Below, piece by piece: positions 27,027 to 35,820 of a DNA stretch of 64,000 nucleotides; positions within the stretch are counted from its first letter, which is position 1, and each line of letters begins with the position of its first letter. Source of the stretch: Anaerolinea sp. (GTDB taxonomy: Bacteria; Chloroflexota; Anaerolineae; Anaerolineales; Villigracilaceae). A program made the position numbers and the translations under genes. Below the pieces are notes generated by a model. It saw nothing but the letters and a program-made list of their open reading frames with translations, ran no database searches and was not told the DNA's origin. The stretch is from contig DYID01000019.1 of assembly GCA_020723805.1 (NCBI GenBank), positions 1-64,000 on the forward strand, written 5' to 3'.

Positions 27027-27654
27027 AATGTCTCTATCTGGAAAGTATCGAAAACTTCTGGCGGATTTCCAGAAGTTGGAGAGCGAATACGAAAAGACCA
27101 AACGCACCCTGGAGATTCGGGAAATCGAGGTGCGGGCAATTCTGGCGCAGGCGCATGAACTCGCCAACACCGACGTGCTGACCTTCCTGCCGAACCGCCG
27201 CAAAATCATTTCCACTCTGCAGGAAGAGGTCATCCGCTCGAACCGTTACGACACGCCGCTGGCGGTGTCCATTCTCGATATTGATCATTTCAAGAAGGTA
27301 AACGACACCTACGGTCACACCGCCGGGGATCAGGTGCTGCGCAGCGTTGCCGCACGGCTGCGGACGCAAATCCGCCACCCCGATACCATCGGGCGTTACG
27401 GCGGGGAGGAGTTTTTGATCGTCCTGCCGAACAGCGAGTTGCAAGCCGCGGCGGAACAAGCCTCGCGCCTATGTCAGCAGGTTCGTACCCTCCGCATTGA
27501 TGTGAATGAACATATTGCGTCTGTGACCATCAGCATTGGAATTGCGCAATTTCGAGTCGGGCAGGAAACTTGGGAGGAACTGCTCCACCGCGCCGACTCG
27601 GCGCTCTATCAGGCAAAGGACAAGGGACGAGACCGCTGGGTGGCGGCGGAATAA
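27016..27654 (+). CDS. diguanylate cyclase (GGDEF domain) with coiled-coil N-terminus
   Basis: Makes cyclic di-GMP from two GTP. About 212 residues: an N-terminal coiled coil (LLADFQKLESEYEKTKRTLE) and then a complete GGDEF domain starting at NTDVLTFLPNRRK, with DIDHFKKVNDTYGH (metal and GTP binding) and active-site RYGGEEFLIVLP. No RxxD inhibitory-site motif precedes GGEEF. There is no membrane or sensory domain, so the coiled coil probably provides dimerisation or partner contact. The GTG at 27016 sits four bases after GGGAGG and overlaps the end of mutL; ATG 27028 is the alternative start. Confidence 0.9.
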   Translation: MHAEMSLSGKYRKLLADFQKLESEYEKTKRTLEIREIEVRAILAQAHELANTDVLTFLPNRRKIISTLQEEVIRSNRYDTPLAVSILDIDHFKKVNDTYGHTAGDQVLRSVAARLRTQIRHPDTIGRYGGEEFLIVLPNSELQAAAEQASRLCQQVRTLRIDVNEHIASVTISIGIAQFRVGQETWEELLHRADSALYQAKDKGRDRWVAAE

Positions 27655-27673
27655 GAGACTGATGTTACGCACC

Positions 27674-27725
27674 GTCCCGAAGGTTTGGCTGGAAAATAGG
27701 CGCAATTTGCGAGAACCTTCGGGAC
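27674..27725. repeat. GTCCCGAAGGTT hairpin repeat, copy 2
   Basis: Twelve-base arms GTCCCGAAGGTT / AACCTTCGGGAC with a 28-base centre, directly after the diguanylate cyclase gene. A GCGTAAGGTGAGT fragment, identical to one end of the TIR-type element, follows at 27731. Confidence 0.7.
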
Positions 27726-27745
27726 GTTTCGCGTAAGGTGAGTAA

Positions 27746-27786
27746 GAAAAAAAAGACTTCCGAAGTCGTTGCGGCTTCGGAAGTCT
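27746..27786 (-). terminator. terminator after dnaK
   Basis: A 12-bp stem AGACTTCCGAAG / CTTCGGAAGTCT with loop TCGTTGCGG, followed on the minus strand by eight T. It lies seven bases after the dnaK stop. Confidence 0.9.
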
Positions 27787-27792
27787 GCTTTT

Positions 27793-29676
27793 TCACTCTT
27801 TTACTTCACCGTCAATCACATCGCCGTCGCTCGGCGGCGGGGTGGAGGGACCACCAGCCGCTTGAGGCTGTCCTTGCGCGTAGAGTTGCTGGCTCAGCGC
27901 ATGGAACGCCTGCTGGACTTCCTCCGTCGCCTTGCGGATGCGGTTGATGTCGTCGCTTTGCGCGGCGGATTTCAAATCGTTGATCTTGGTTTCGATTGCG
28001 CCGCGTTCCGCCGAGGGGACTTTATCGCCCAACTCACGCAGAGTCTTTTCGGTCTGGTAGATCAGGCTGTCGGCAGTGTTGCGGGCGTCAATCAGTTCGC
28101 GGCGTTTGCGGTCTTCCGCTTCGTGCTGGCGGGCTTCATTGACCATGCGCTCGATGTCGCTCTTGCTCAGGTTGGTCGAAGCGGTGATGGTCACCTTCTG
28201 CTCTTTGCCGGTGGCTTTGTCCCTGGCGGTGACGTGCAGGATGCCGTTGGCGTCAATGTCGAACGTCACCTCGATTTGCGGGACGCCGCGCGGCGCCGGC
28301 GGGATGCCATCCAGGCGGAAGCGCCCAAGCGACATGTTGTCCGCCGCCATCGGGCGTTCGCCCTGCAGGACGTGGATGTCCACAGCGGTTTGGTTGTCGG
28401 CGGCGGTGGAATAAATCTCGGTCTTGCGGACCGGGATGGTGGTGTTGCGTTCGATCATCTTGGTCATCACACCGCCGAGGGTTTCGACGCCCAGCGAGAG
28501 CGGGGTCACGTCGAGCAGGAGGATGTCTTTGACCTCGCCGCCCAACACACCGCCCTGAATCGCTGCGCCAATCGCCACGACCTCATCGGGGTTGACGCCT
28601 TTGTTCGGTTCTTTGCCGCCCGTCAGTTTGCGGACGAGTTCCTGCACCATCGGCATGCGGGTCGAGCCGCCCACCAGCACCACTTCATCGAGTTGATCCG
28701 CCGTCAAGCCGGCGTCGCGCAGAGCGTTTTCGAACGGCTTGCGGCAGCGCTCCAGCAGGTCTTCGGTCATCTGCTCGAATTTAGCGCGGGTCAGTTTCAA
28801 TTGCAGGTGTTTGGGTCCACTGGCGTCGGCAGTGATGTAGGGCAGGTTGATTTCGGTCTCCATCACCGAGGAGAGTTCGATCTTGGCTTTTTCCGCCGCC
28901 TCGCGCAGGCGCTGTAACGCCTGACGGTCCTGGCGCAGGTCAATGCCCTGTTCCTTCTTGAATTCATCCGCTGCCCAGTTGACGATGCGCTGATCCCAGT
29001 CGTCGCCGCCGAGGTGCGTGTCGCCGTTGGTGGCTTTGACTTCGATGACGCCTTCGCCGACTTCCAGAATCGAAACGTCGAACGTACCGCCGCCCAGGTC
29101 GAAGACCAGAATGGTCTCGTCCTTCTTTTTATCGAGTCCGTAGGCAAGCGCGGAAGCCGTCGGCTCGTTGATGATGCGCATCACTTCGAGACCGGCGATC
29201 TTGCCCGCGTCCTTCGTCGCCTGACGCTGGCTGTCATTGAAATACGCCGGCACGGTGATGACCGCCTGCGTGACGGGCTGACCGAGATACGCCTCGGCAT
29301 CTGCCTTCAACTTTGCCAGCACCATGGCGCTGATTTCCTGCGGCGAATATTCGCGGTTGGTCACCGGAATGCGAACGCGCACATCGTCGGCAGGTCCCTT
29401 CACGACTTGATAAGGAACCATCTTGCGTTCCTGTTCGGTCTCCTCATAGCGGCGTCCGATAAAACGCTTGATGGAGTAAATGGTGTTTTCGGAATTGATC
29501 ACCGCCTGCCGCTTCGCCGTCTGACCGACAAGCCGTTCGCCGTTTTTATTGAATGCCACCACCGAGGGGCAGAGTCTGCCGCCCTCCGCCGTGGGAATGA
29601 CGGTCGGCTGTCCGCCTTCCATGACGGCGACCACGGAGTTGGTGGTGCCCAGGTCAATACCAATGATTTTTCCCAT
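27793..29676 (-). CDS. dnaK: molecular chaperone DnaK (Hsp70)
   Basis: ATP-driven folding chaperone, 627 residues. The ATG at 29676 is chosen because AAGGAG precedes it and the protein then opens with [18 protein letters not shown]; an in-frame ATG at 29709 would add 11 unrelated residues. Further signatures are [30 protein letters not shown] and [17 protein letters not shown]. The substrate-binding domain and helical lid follow, with a Pro/Gly-rich end that lacks the usual EEVD-like Gram-negative tail but ends acidic (VIDGEVKE). grpE and dnaJ are not adjacent, and no CIRCE operator was seen upstream. Confidence 0.97.
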   Translation of the reverse strand: MGKIIGIDLGTTNSVVAVMEGGQPTVIPTAEGGRLCPSVVAFNKNGERLVGQTAKRQAVINSENTIYSIKRFIGRRYEETEQERKMVPYQVVKGPADDVRVRIPVTNREYSPQEISAMVLAKLKADAEAYLGQPVTQAVITVPAYFNDSQRQATKDAGKIAGLEVMRIINEPTASALAYGLDKKKDETILVFDLGGGTFDVSILEVGEGVIEVKATNGDTHLGGDDWDQRIVNWAADEFKKEQGIDLRQDRQALQRLREAAEKAKIELSSVMETEINLPYITADASGPKHLQLKLTRAKFEQMTEDLLERCRKPFENALRDAGLTADQLDEVVLVGGSTRMPMVQELVRKLTGGKEPNKGVNPDEVVAIGAAIQGGVLGGEVKDILLLDVTPLSLGVETLGGVMTKMIERNTTIPVRKTEIYSTAADNQTAVDIHVLQGERPMAADNMSLGRFRLDGIPPAPRGVPQIEVTFDIDANGILHVTARDKATGKEQKVTITASTNLSKSDIERMVNEARQHEAEDRKRRELIDARNTADSLIYQTEKTLRELGDKVPSAERGAIETKINDLKSAAQSDDINRIRKATEEVQQAFHALSQQLYAQGQPQAAGGPSTPPPSDGDVIDGEVKE

Positions 29677-29780
29677 AGTTTCTTCTCCTTGCATGATTTC
29701 AGTGTCCACATCTTACCCAGCCAGTGCAAGAAAACTATTAACGGTGTGTAGAAGTTGAATCGAAATTATTCCCCCCTTCT

Positions 29781-29856
29781 GTAACGCGACATTAATGTCG
29801 CGTTACTTAGGCGATTAATGTCGCGTTACTCATGCGGTTAATGCCGCGCTACTCAT
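29781..29856. repeat. three tandem palindromic units upstream of dnaK
   Basis: A perfect 26-base palindrome (13-base arms GTAACGCGACATT and complement) at 29781-29806, followed by two diverged repeats of the form GCGATTAATGTCGCGTTACT. The gene after it (29868) converges from the left in transcription terms. It may be a 3' hairpin array or relics of the same palindrome as the inner part of the TIR element (GCGACAT..ATGTCGC). Confidence 0.75.
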
Positions 29857-29867
29857 GCAGAGGAATG

Positions 29868-30614
29868 CTAGGGTTCGCGCACGGTAAGCCGGTTGAACAC
29901 TGCGATGACCGGCGCGTTTTCGAATGACGAAGCCGTGACACCAACTTTGCCTGCCGAAAGGTTGTAACTTTCCACGTTGACGCTGCGGATGACGTTTCCG
30001 TTGAGATGAAGATACAACGTCGTCCCGCTGCAGGTGAGGGCGATTTGTTGGACATCGCCGCTTTGCCTGATGCCCGGCGCTGTGCCATCGAGAATGGGGA
30101 GGTAGTCGGCGATGCCGGTTTCCAGCCATTTGCCGTAGAGGACGTTGTACGTCCCGTCGGTGAGGACGTTGTATTCCAGCCAGCCCTCCGTTTCGCTGTA
30201 ACGGCAGACCAGCCCGGCTGCGGCTGGCGTGAGGGCGCTGTTGACGTATTCGGCTTCGATGTACACATCGGCATACTCCTCTGCGCCGTAGAGGGCGTAG
30301 AGCCAGGCGTAAGGGACGTCCATTTGCAGGCGGAGAGCGCCGCCCTCCACGTTGACATTCGGGGATGTTTCACTGCCTGCCTGCAGGATGAGCCAGCCTT
30401 CGAGAGGCGAGTCGAATTCCTGCGTGAAGAAGCGCGGGAAGGGGGTTGGAGAAGGCGCCGGCGTAGGAGTCGGTTGGGGGGTCGAGGTGGCAGGTATCGG
30501 CGTAGGGGGAAGCGTTGCGGTTGGCGCGGGGGGAGTGGCGGGCGCAGGGGTGGAAGTCGCTGTTTGGCAGGCGGAGGTCAGGAGGATGAGTCCGATGAAG
30601 AGTAGTTTTTTCAT
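29868..30614 (-). CDS. lipoprotein with Thr/Pro linker and concanavalin-like sandwich domain
   Basis: A 248-residue protein. The lipoprotein signal ends in LILLTSAC (Cys about residue 16). A long Pro/Thr/Ala linker reaches about residue 60, and the globular part FTQEFDSPLEGWLIL...GGALRLQMD...DVYIEAEYVNS...LVCRYSETEGWLEY...IALTCSGTTLYLHLNG looks like the LamG/DUF1080-type jelly-roll common in Chloroflexota surface proteins. Such domains bind or display carbohydrate, but no catalytic residues are evident. The ATG at 30614 is preferred over 30632 because the signal peptide starts there and GGAC precedes it. Confidence 0.72.
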   Translation of the reverse strand: MKKLLFIGLILLTSACQTATSTPAPATPPAPTATLPPTPIPATSTPQPTPTPAPSPTPFPRFFTQEFDSPLEGWLILQAGSETSPNVNVEGGALRLQMDVPYAWLYALYGAEEYADVYIEAEYVNSALTPAAAGLVCRYSETEGWLEYNVLTDGTYNVLYGKWLETGIADYLPILDGTAPGIRQSGDVQQIALTCSGTTLYLHLNGNVIRSVNVESYNLSAGKVGVTASSFENAPVIAVFNRLTVREP

Positions 30615-30660
30615 GGCGTCCTTTGGTAGCAAAACGTACTGCCTTGCGGCAGTACGTGAG

Positions 30661-31045
30661 TGGAGATGGCGGGAATCGAACCCGCGTCCGAAAGATTCGA
30701 CCCTCGGAACTCTACGAGCGTAGCCGGATGAGGCTCGTCATCGCAGGGGTCTCACCCGGCAGGAACACCCTGCGACCAGCCGCTGGTCTTTCGCGCATGT
30801 AGCGGCGTCGTGCGCGGCACCCCGCCTTTGTTTCGCCCGACCCGTCACCCGGCGGGGATGGGTGCCGGCGGACGCAACATCATCTAGGGATGTTGACTGT
30901 CATGTTCCCGTCGCATTAAGCGGCGAGGGGCATGGCAGCGTAAGCAGTGCGGTTGGCACTTGATTTTTTGCGCTGAGTTTACGAGTTCGGCGCCTCTCGG
31001 CTCGCATTCCGGGACCAGCCTCTCCCGTCGAAGCCTGTCATCCCC
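30661..31045 (-). ncRNA. ssrA: transfer-messenger RNA (tmRNA)
   Basis: Rescues stalled ribosomes and tags the nascent protein. Read on the minus strand, the 5' end is GGGGATGACAGGCTTCGACG, the near-invariant tmRNA start. The 3' end is a T-arm and acceptor (GGGTTCGATTCCCGCC, then ATCTCCA). GGGGATG pairs with CATCTCC to form the tRNA-like acceptor. The CCA is not encoded. The tag frame at 30957-30916 reads ANRTAYAAMPLAA then TAA, which fits the usual start (AN or AK) and the LAA end. One-piece molecule of about 385 bases. Confidence 0.95.
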
Positions 31046-31075
31046 AAAAAGTGGGAGTTCCCTTCGTGCAAAAAC

Positions 31076-31084
31076 ATTATAGCA
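31076..31084 (-). promoter_or_regulatory. extended -10 promoter of tmRNA
   Basis: TGCTATAAT on the minus strand, about 30 bases upstream of the mature tmRNA 5' end. The 5' leader would be removed by RNase P. Confidence 0.6.
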
Positions 31085-31099
31085 TACTTGCAATGCGCT

Positions 31100-31128
31100 T
31101 TGTCTTGCCCTGATAGCGGCTTTATGCT
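31100..31128 (+). promoter_or_regulatory. sigma-70-like promoter of the receiver-ParA/Sir2/kinase operon
   Basis: TTGTCT (31100-31105) and TATGCT (31123-31128) are separated by 17 bases. The leader then carries AAGGA before the ATG at 31163. Divergent from the tmRNA promoter. Confidence 0.5.
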
Positions 31129-31162
31129 AGACTGTTGAGAGAATTGGCAAGGATGACACTTT

Positions 31163-32338
31163 ATGGCTGACAAGATCCTCATTGTGGACGACGACCTCGA
31201 CACCCTGCGCCTGGTGGGGTTGATGCTTCAACGCCAGGGATACCAAATTAGCGCAGCGACCAACGGTCAGCAGGGCTTGGAAAAGGCGTTCGAAGAGGAC
31301 CCGGACCTGATTCTGCTCGATGTGATGATGCCCGACATAGACGGCTATGAAGTCACGCGCCGCCTGCGGCAGAACCCTGCCACAGCCGAGACGCCCATTC
31401 TGATGTTTACCGCCAAATCCCAATTGGACGATAAGGTTATTGGTTTTGAAGCCGGCGTGAACGATTACCTGACCAAACCCACCCATCCCTCCGAGTTGCA
31501 GGCGCGTGTGAAGACCCTGCTTGCCCGCGCCGGCGAGAAAAAGAAAAAAGCCGCCGCAGAAACCGCCGAAGCCGAAGAGGGACGCGGTTATGTGATTGGC
31601 GTGCTGGGCGCGCGCGGCGGACTGGGCATTACTACGCTCGCCGTCAACCTGGCGGCAGGACTGTTGACCAAGACGAAGAGCGAAGTCATCGTTGCCGAGA
31701 TGCTGCCCGGACAGGGGTCGCTGGCGCTGGAACTGGGCATCACCGCCACAAAGGGACTGGTGGACCTGCTCAGCCTGAGCCGCGTGAGCGACATCACCCG
31801 CGACAGAATCCGCGAGGCGCTCGTCCATCACGGTTCGGGGCTGGACCTGTTGCTTGCCTCTGACCGTCCAAGGGATATGCACCTCATCAGCCAGGTGGCG
31901 AATTACGAAGCGCTGGTGGCTGGTTTGAGCGGACTTGCCCGCTTTGTCGTGCTCGATTTAGGGGTGGGGATTCAGCCGTTTGCCACCAAGGTCCTGCCGA
32001 AGTGCAATGAAGTCCTCATCCTGCTCGAAGGCGTGCCCAACACCATTATCCACACCAAGGCGCTGATCGAAGACATCGCCGCGCTGGGCGTCAACAAGCG
32101 GAATATCAACGTGGTGCTGAACAACCGCATCCGTTCGGATACGCAATTGCCCTCCAGCATCGTGCAGAACAAACTCGACTACGAACTCATCGGCACGCTG
32201 ACGCCCGCGCCGGAAGTGTTCACGCAAGCCACACGGATGCAGACACCGGCAGTGCTTTGCCAGCCCGAGAGCCTGACGGCGCGTCAGATTGGCAAACTGG
32301 TGGATTTCATCGCAGAGAGAGAAGCACTGCCTCGATGA
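31163..32338 (+). CDS. response-regulator receiver fused to a CpaE/ParA-like ATPase domain
   Basis: A 391-residue protein. Residues 1-120 are a complete receiver: acidic pair VDDD at 9-11, phospho-acceptor Asp53 in LILLDVMMP, Thr83 and Lys105 in YLTKP. An Ala/Lys/Glu linker follows. From about residue 143 comes a ParA/MinD-like (CpaE/TadZ) domain with YVIGVLGARGGLGITTLAVNLA. The deviant Walker A lacks both usual Lys residues (RGGLGITT instead of KGGxGKT), so ATP hydrolysis is doubtful. This is the TadZ-like architecture that positions machinery at a cell site. The gene is joined by ATGA to sir2, and the downstream kinase may phosphorylate it. Confidence 0.85.
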   Translation: MADKILIVDDDLDTLRLVGLMLQRQGYQISAATNGQQGLEKAFEEDPDLILLDVMMPDIDGYEVTRRLRQNPATAETPILMFTAKSQLDDKVIGFEAGVNDYLTKPTHPSELQARVKTLLARAGEKKKKAAAETAEAEEGRGYVIGVLGARGGLGITTLAVNLAAGLLTKTKSEVIVAEMLPGQGSLALELGITATKGLVDLLSLSRVSDITRDRIREALVHHGSGLDLLLASDRPRDMHLISQVANYEALVAGLSGLARFVVLDLGVGIQPFATKVLPKCNEVLILLEGVPNTIIHTKALIEDIAALGVNKRNINVVLNNRIRSDTQLPSSIVQNKLDYELIGTLTPAPEVFTQATRMQTPAVLCQPESLTARQIGKLVDFIAEREALPR

Positions 32339-33111
32339 AGCCTGCCCCCCGCCTCACCGGAACTGCGCTTGAAGACGCGGCGGCATTGTTCCGCGGCGCC
32401 CGGCACGCAGTCGTGTTGACCGGGGCGGGCATCTCCACACCATCGGGCATTCCCGACTTCCGTTCGGAGGGGACAGGTTTATGGTCACGCGATGAACCGA
32501 TGGAGGTCGCATCGCTCAGCACCTTCCGCACGCATCCCGAACGTTTCTTTCAATGGTTTCGTCCGCTGGCGGGGCAAATCTTCAACGCCCAGCCGAACGC
32601 CGCACACCTGGCGCTTGCCCAACTAGAACAGGCAGGCATGACTCATGCAATCATCACCCAAAACATTGACATGCTGCATCAAAAGGCTGGCTCGCGGCAT
32701 GTCATCGAAATGCACGGCACGTTGCAAACCCTGTCCTGCACCAGTTGTTACCGCAAGTTCGAGTCCGCCAGCTTTTTGAGTCAGTTTATCGAAGCAGGAA
32801 CGCTTCCCATCTGCACGCAGTGCGGCGGCATCCTCAAACCAGATGTGATTTTGTTCGGGGAGCAGTTGCCGCAGTCGGCATGGTTCGAAGCGCAAAAAGA
32901 AGCGCGCCGCTGTGACCTGATGGTGGTCGCCGGCTCGTCGCTGGAGGTCCTGCCGGTGGCGGGACTTCCCATGCAGGCGGTGGACCGCGGCGCGCATCTG
33001 GTGGTCATCAATAACTCGCCCACCTACATCAACGTCCGAGCCGATGTCGTCATCATGGACGATGTCGCCTCGATCATTCCTGAGATTGCAAAGCGAGCGC
33101 TCCATGGCTGA
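32335..33111 (+). CDS. NAD-dependent protein deacylase, Sir2 family
   Basis: Removes acyl groups from lysine using NAD. A 258-residue sirtuin with LTGAGISTPSGIPDFRS (NAD binding), TQNIDMLHQKAGS, catalytic His127 in EMHGTLQTLSC, a zinc ribbon CTSC...CTQCGG, then LKPDVILFGEQLP and VAGSSLEVLPVAGLP. All key residues are present. The ATG at 32335 overlaps the preceding stop (ATGA), and the start of the kinase gene overlaps its 3' end by eight bases, so the three are one translationally coupled operon. A regulatory link between deacylation and the two-component pair is inferred from this arrangement only. Confidence 0.93.
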   Translation: MKPAPRLTGTALEDAAALFRGARHAVVLTGAGISTPSGIPDFRSEGTGLWSRDEPMEVASLSTFRTHPERFFQWFRPLAGQIFNAQPNAAHLALAQLEQAGMTHAIITQNIDMLHQKAGSRHVIEMHGTLQTLSCTSCYRKFESASFLSQFIEAGTLPICTQCGGILKPDVILFGEQLPQSAWFEAQKEARRCDLMVVAGSSLEVLPVAGLPMQAVDRGAHLVVINNSPTYINVRADVVIMDDVASIIPEIAKRALHG

Positions 33112-34306
33112 GATTAAAACCCGAACCCTCGATAGTTACCTGCGTCTGATCGAAATCGCCCGCGACCTCGCCTCGACCCTCGATCTGGACACACTGCTCA
33201 ACGACATTGTCCGCGCTTCCGCCGACATTACCCACGCCGAAGCCGCCTCCATCCTGCTCTATGACGACACGGCGCGTCAACTCTACTTTCAGGTTGCCAC
33301 CAACATTGACGAACCTACCATGCGCGGGCTCATCGTCCCGCTCGACAAGAGCATCGCCGGCTGGATCGTCACCAACCGCCAGCCCGTGCGCATTGACGAC
33401 GTACACAAGGACAAACGCTTCTTCAGCGACATCGAGCAAACGGTGGGCTACGCCACCCGTTCCCTGCTGGGCATCCCGCTGATTACCAAGAACAAAGTGG
33501 TGGGCGTGCTGGAAGTCATCAACAAAAAGCGCGGGCGCTTCACCGACCCGGATGAATCCATGCTCACCGTGTTGGGAGCGCAGGCGGCGGTTGCCATCGA
33601 GAACGCGCGTCTGTTCCAGCAATCCGACCTGATTGCCGAATTCGTCCATGAACTGCGCACGCCGCTGGCATCGCTCAGTACCGCCACTTACCTGCTGCTC
33701 CGCCCCGAAATGTCGCGCGAACAGCGCGACCAGATCGTCAATAACATTCACAACGAGACCCTGCGGCTGAACGCCCTGGCATCCTCCTTCCTCGACCTGG
33801 CGCGGCTCGAATCGGGGCGCGTACAGTTCCGCAAGACGCGCTTCAGTTCGGCGGACCTGATCTACGAAGTGCGCGATGTGATGATGACCAAGGCGCAGGA
33901 GATGAACATCCAAATCCGCGTGGATGTGCCTTCCGACATGCCGCTGATGGAAGCCGACCGCGACAAAATCAAGCAAGTGCTCCTCAACCTGTTGAGCAAC
34001 GCCATCAAATACAACCGTCCGAACGGTTCCGTCATCATCACCGGCAACTTCACCGATACGGAAATTTCCGTCACCGTGCAAGATACCGGCATGGGCATCC
34101 CGGAAGATTCGCTCCCGCACCTCTTCCAAAAGTTCTACCGCGTACGCGAACACGAAGGCAAAGCCTCCGGCACCGGGCTGGGTCTTTCCATCTGCAAGCA
34201 AATCATTCAGGGACACAACGGGCGCATCGAGGTCAAGAGCAAAGTGGGGGTTGGCACTGCCTTCACCGTTTACCTGCCGCGCGCGCCCCGTCTTCCGCGC
34301 AGTTAG
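33104..34306 (+). CDS. soluble GAF-domain sensor histidine kinase
   Basis: A 400-residue cytoplasmic kinase without membrane segments. A GAF domain (about 10-165) is followed directly by the H-box FVHELRTPLASLS (His about residue 182). The HATPase domain has LNLLSNAIKYNRPNG (N box), VQDTGMGIPEDSLPHLFQKFYRV (G1/F) and GTGLGLSICKQI (G2). It lacks its own receiver, so its natural partner is probably the receiver-ParA protein two genes upstream. The ATG at 33104 overlaps the sir2 stop. The GAF ligand cannot be predicted. Confidence 0.92.
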   Translation: MAEIKTRTLDSYLRLIEIARDLASTLDLDTLLNDIVRASADITHAEAASILLYDDTARQLYFQVATNIDEPTMRGLIVPLDKSIAGWIVTNRQPVRIDDVHKDKRFFSDIEQTVGYATRSLLGIPLITKNKVVGVLEVINKKRGRFTDPDESMLTVLGAQAAVAIENARLFQQSDLIAEFVHELRTPLASLSTATYLLLRPEMSREQRDQIVNNIHNETLRLNALASSFLDLARLESGRVQFRKTRFSSADLIYEVRDVMMTKAQEMNIQIRVDVPSDMPLMEADRDKIKQVLLNLLSNAIKYNRPNGSVIITGNFTDTEISVTVQDTGMGIPEDSLPHLFQKFYRVREHEGKASGTGLGLSICKQIIQGHNGRIEVKSKVGVGTAFTVYLPRAPRLPRS

Positions 34307-34356
34307 GCTTTCCCCGCACGCTCACCTGCTTTTCATTTTGGCGCGGCGCAAGCAAG

Positions 34357-34362
34357 TATAAT
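34357..34362 (+). promoter_or_regulatory. -10 element for a predicted leaderless transcript
   Basis: A consensus TATAAT seven bases before the ATG at 34370, with no SD. Confidence 0.55.
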
Positions 34363-34369
34363 CCCCCGC

Positions 34370-35698
34370 ATGAACCGCCGTTTTAACCGTGTTTGGATTC
34401 TTCCGCTTGCCCTCGTGCTGGGCGTCATACTCTTCTATCTGCCGCCCGTCTATTCGCGCGTCATGCCGCGCATCGAAGCCCTGCAATCCGGCATCAAATA
34501 TTGGATCAAACCGCCCGAGGAGGCGGTCTTTCAACCCTCGGGTCAAGCCGAACCTGCCGCAGACTCTGCGACTCAAACGCCTCTTCCCACCCTCACAGCG
34601 ACTCTCACCCCCACAGCGGGTCCCACGCCCTCGCCGACGGTCACCCCTACGCCTCTGCCTGCTTCAGTTAACCTGACCGGCTTCCGCTACGAAGACCAAA
34701 GGAATCGCTGGAACTATTGCGGTCCCGCCAACCTGAGCATGGCGCTCAACTACCTCGGCTGGGATGGCAACCGCGATACCGTTGCCAAAGCCATCAAGCC
34801 CGGCGTGCAGGACCCCAAACTGGACTTCATTCAACAGGGGCGCAGTGACGTCAACGTCATGCCGTATGAGATGGTGGACTTCGTCAACGACCAGACCGAA
34901 TTCCGCGCTCTCTACCGCCTGGGCGGCGATATCGAACTGGCAAAGCGGCTGCTTGCCGCCGGCTTTCCCTTCATTGCTGAAAAGGGCTATTACGAGAAAG
35001 ACTACACCGGCAAAGTCGCCTGGCTGGGACATTATCAGTTCGTGACCGGCTACGATGACGCCCGCGGCGAATTGATCGTTCAAGACACTTGGAACGACGG
35101 TCCCAACTTCCGTATCAAATACGAAGCGTTCATGGCGCCGGAAGCCTGGCTCTCCTTCGACAACCTGTTCATCGTGGTCTATAAGCCCGAGCGCGAGAGC
35201 GAGTTGATGCAGGTCCTCGGTCCGTATGCCGACCCGATGCAGGCGGCGCAAACCGCGCTCACCCACGCGGAAGAATATATCCTCACCACCAGCGGCATCG
35301 AACAATTCTTCGCTTGGTTCGCCAAAGGGACCAGTCATGTCGCCCTCCAGCAATACGCCGACGCCGCCGCTGCCTACGACCGCGCATTTGCCATCTACAA
35401 CGACCTCGGCAAGGACGATGTCCAGCGTCCCTACCGCATGATGTGGTATCAGACCGGTCCCTACTGGGCGTACTTTTACAGCGGGCGATACCAGGATGTC
35501 ATCAGCCTTGCGGATGTGACCCTCACGGAGACCATCGCCAAGCCCACCATCGAAGAGAGCATCTACTGGCGCGGACGCGCCAAGTACATGATTGGCGACA
35601 CGCCCGGCGCCATCGCCGACTACCGCGAAGCGCTTCGCCTGCACCCCAACTGGGCGCCCGCCATTCAGGCATTGCAGGACTTGGGCATACAACCGTAA
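34370..35698 (+). CDS. membrane-anchored C39-like cysteine peptidase with TPR repeats
   Basis: A 442-residue protein. One N-terminal helix (WILPLALVLGVILFYLP) anchors it outside. A Thr/Pro-rich linker covers about residues 60-100. Then a papain-like C39 domain follows: catalytic Cys in RWNYCGPANLSMALNYLG, His in WLGHYQFVTGYDD and a following Asp/Asn in IVQDTWND. The C-terminal third (about 310-442) contains helical repeats ending in AIADYREALRLHPNWAPA, a TPR motif. C39-like domains of this kind cleave peptides or act as inactive binders; the catalytic pair is present. No transporter domain is fused. Confidence 0.8.
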   Translation: MNRRFNRVWILPLALVLGVILFYLPPVYSRVMPRIEALQSGIKYWIKPPEEAVFQPSGQAEPAADSATQTPLPTLTATLTPTAGPTPSPTVTPTPLPASVNLTGFRYEDQRNRWNYCGPANLSMALNYLGWDGNRDTVAKAIKPGVQDPKLDFIQQGRSDVNVMPYEMVDFVNDQTEFRALYRLGGDIELAKRLLAAGFPFIAEKGYYEKDYTGKVAWLGHYQFVTGYDDARGELIVQDTWNDGPNFRIKYEAFMAPEAWLSFDNLFIVVYKPERESELMQVLGPYADPMQAAQTALTHAEEYILTTSGIEQFFAWFAKGTSHVALQQYADAAAAYDRAFAIYNDLGKDDVQRPYRMMWYQTGPYWAYFYSGRYQDVISLADVTLTETIAKPTIEESIYWRGRAKYMIGDTPGAIADYREALRLHPNWAPAIQALQDLGIQP

Positions 35699-35760
35699 AT
35701 TCGTCTGTCAGTCACTGATCTCATCGTCCGAACTTTCTGAGTACCACTGCCAAACGAGCG

Positions 35761-35820
35761 ACCATCAGTCCATGCGACCATCAGACTATGAGACTATGAG
35801 ACTATAAGACCATGAGACTC
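35761..35820. repeat. period-8 array running into the sbcD start codon
   Basis: AGACTATG AGACTATG AGACTATA AGACCATG AGACTCTT: the start ATG at 35812 and the first codons are themselves part of the repeat, and decoy ATGs occur 8-24 bases upstream in other frames. Confidence 0.85.

Noticed and set aside
27769-28917. 382-codon plus-strand open frame opposite dnaK
   Set aside because: Antisense shadow; dnaK motifs on the minus strand are unambiguous.
29677-29780. CIRCE operator upstream of dnaK
   Set aside because: No TTAGCACTC-N9-GAGTGCTAA sequence was found between dnaK and the palindromic repeats.
30661-30700. Possible tRNA gene
   Set aside because: The T-arm and acceptor belong to the tRNA-like end of tmRNA; no anticodon arm is present.
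32335-33111. Sir2 gene as part of an antiphage defence system
   Set aside because: It has the full deacylase zinc ribbon and catalytic His, and its operon partners are signalling proteins; no pAgo, HerA or SLOG-type defence partner is adjacent.
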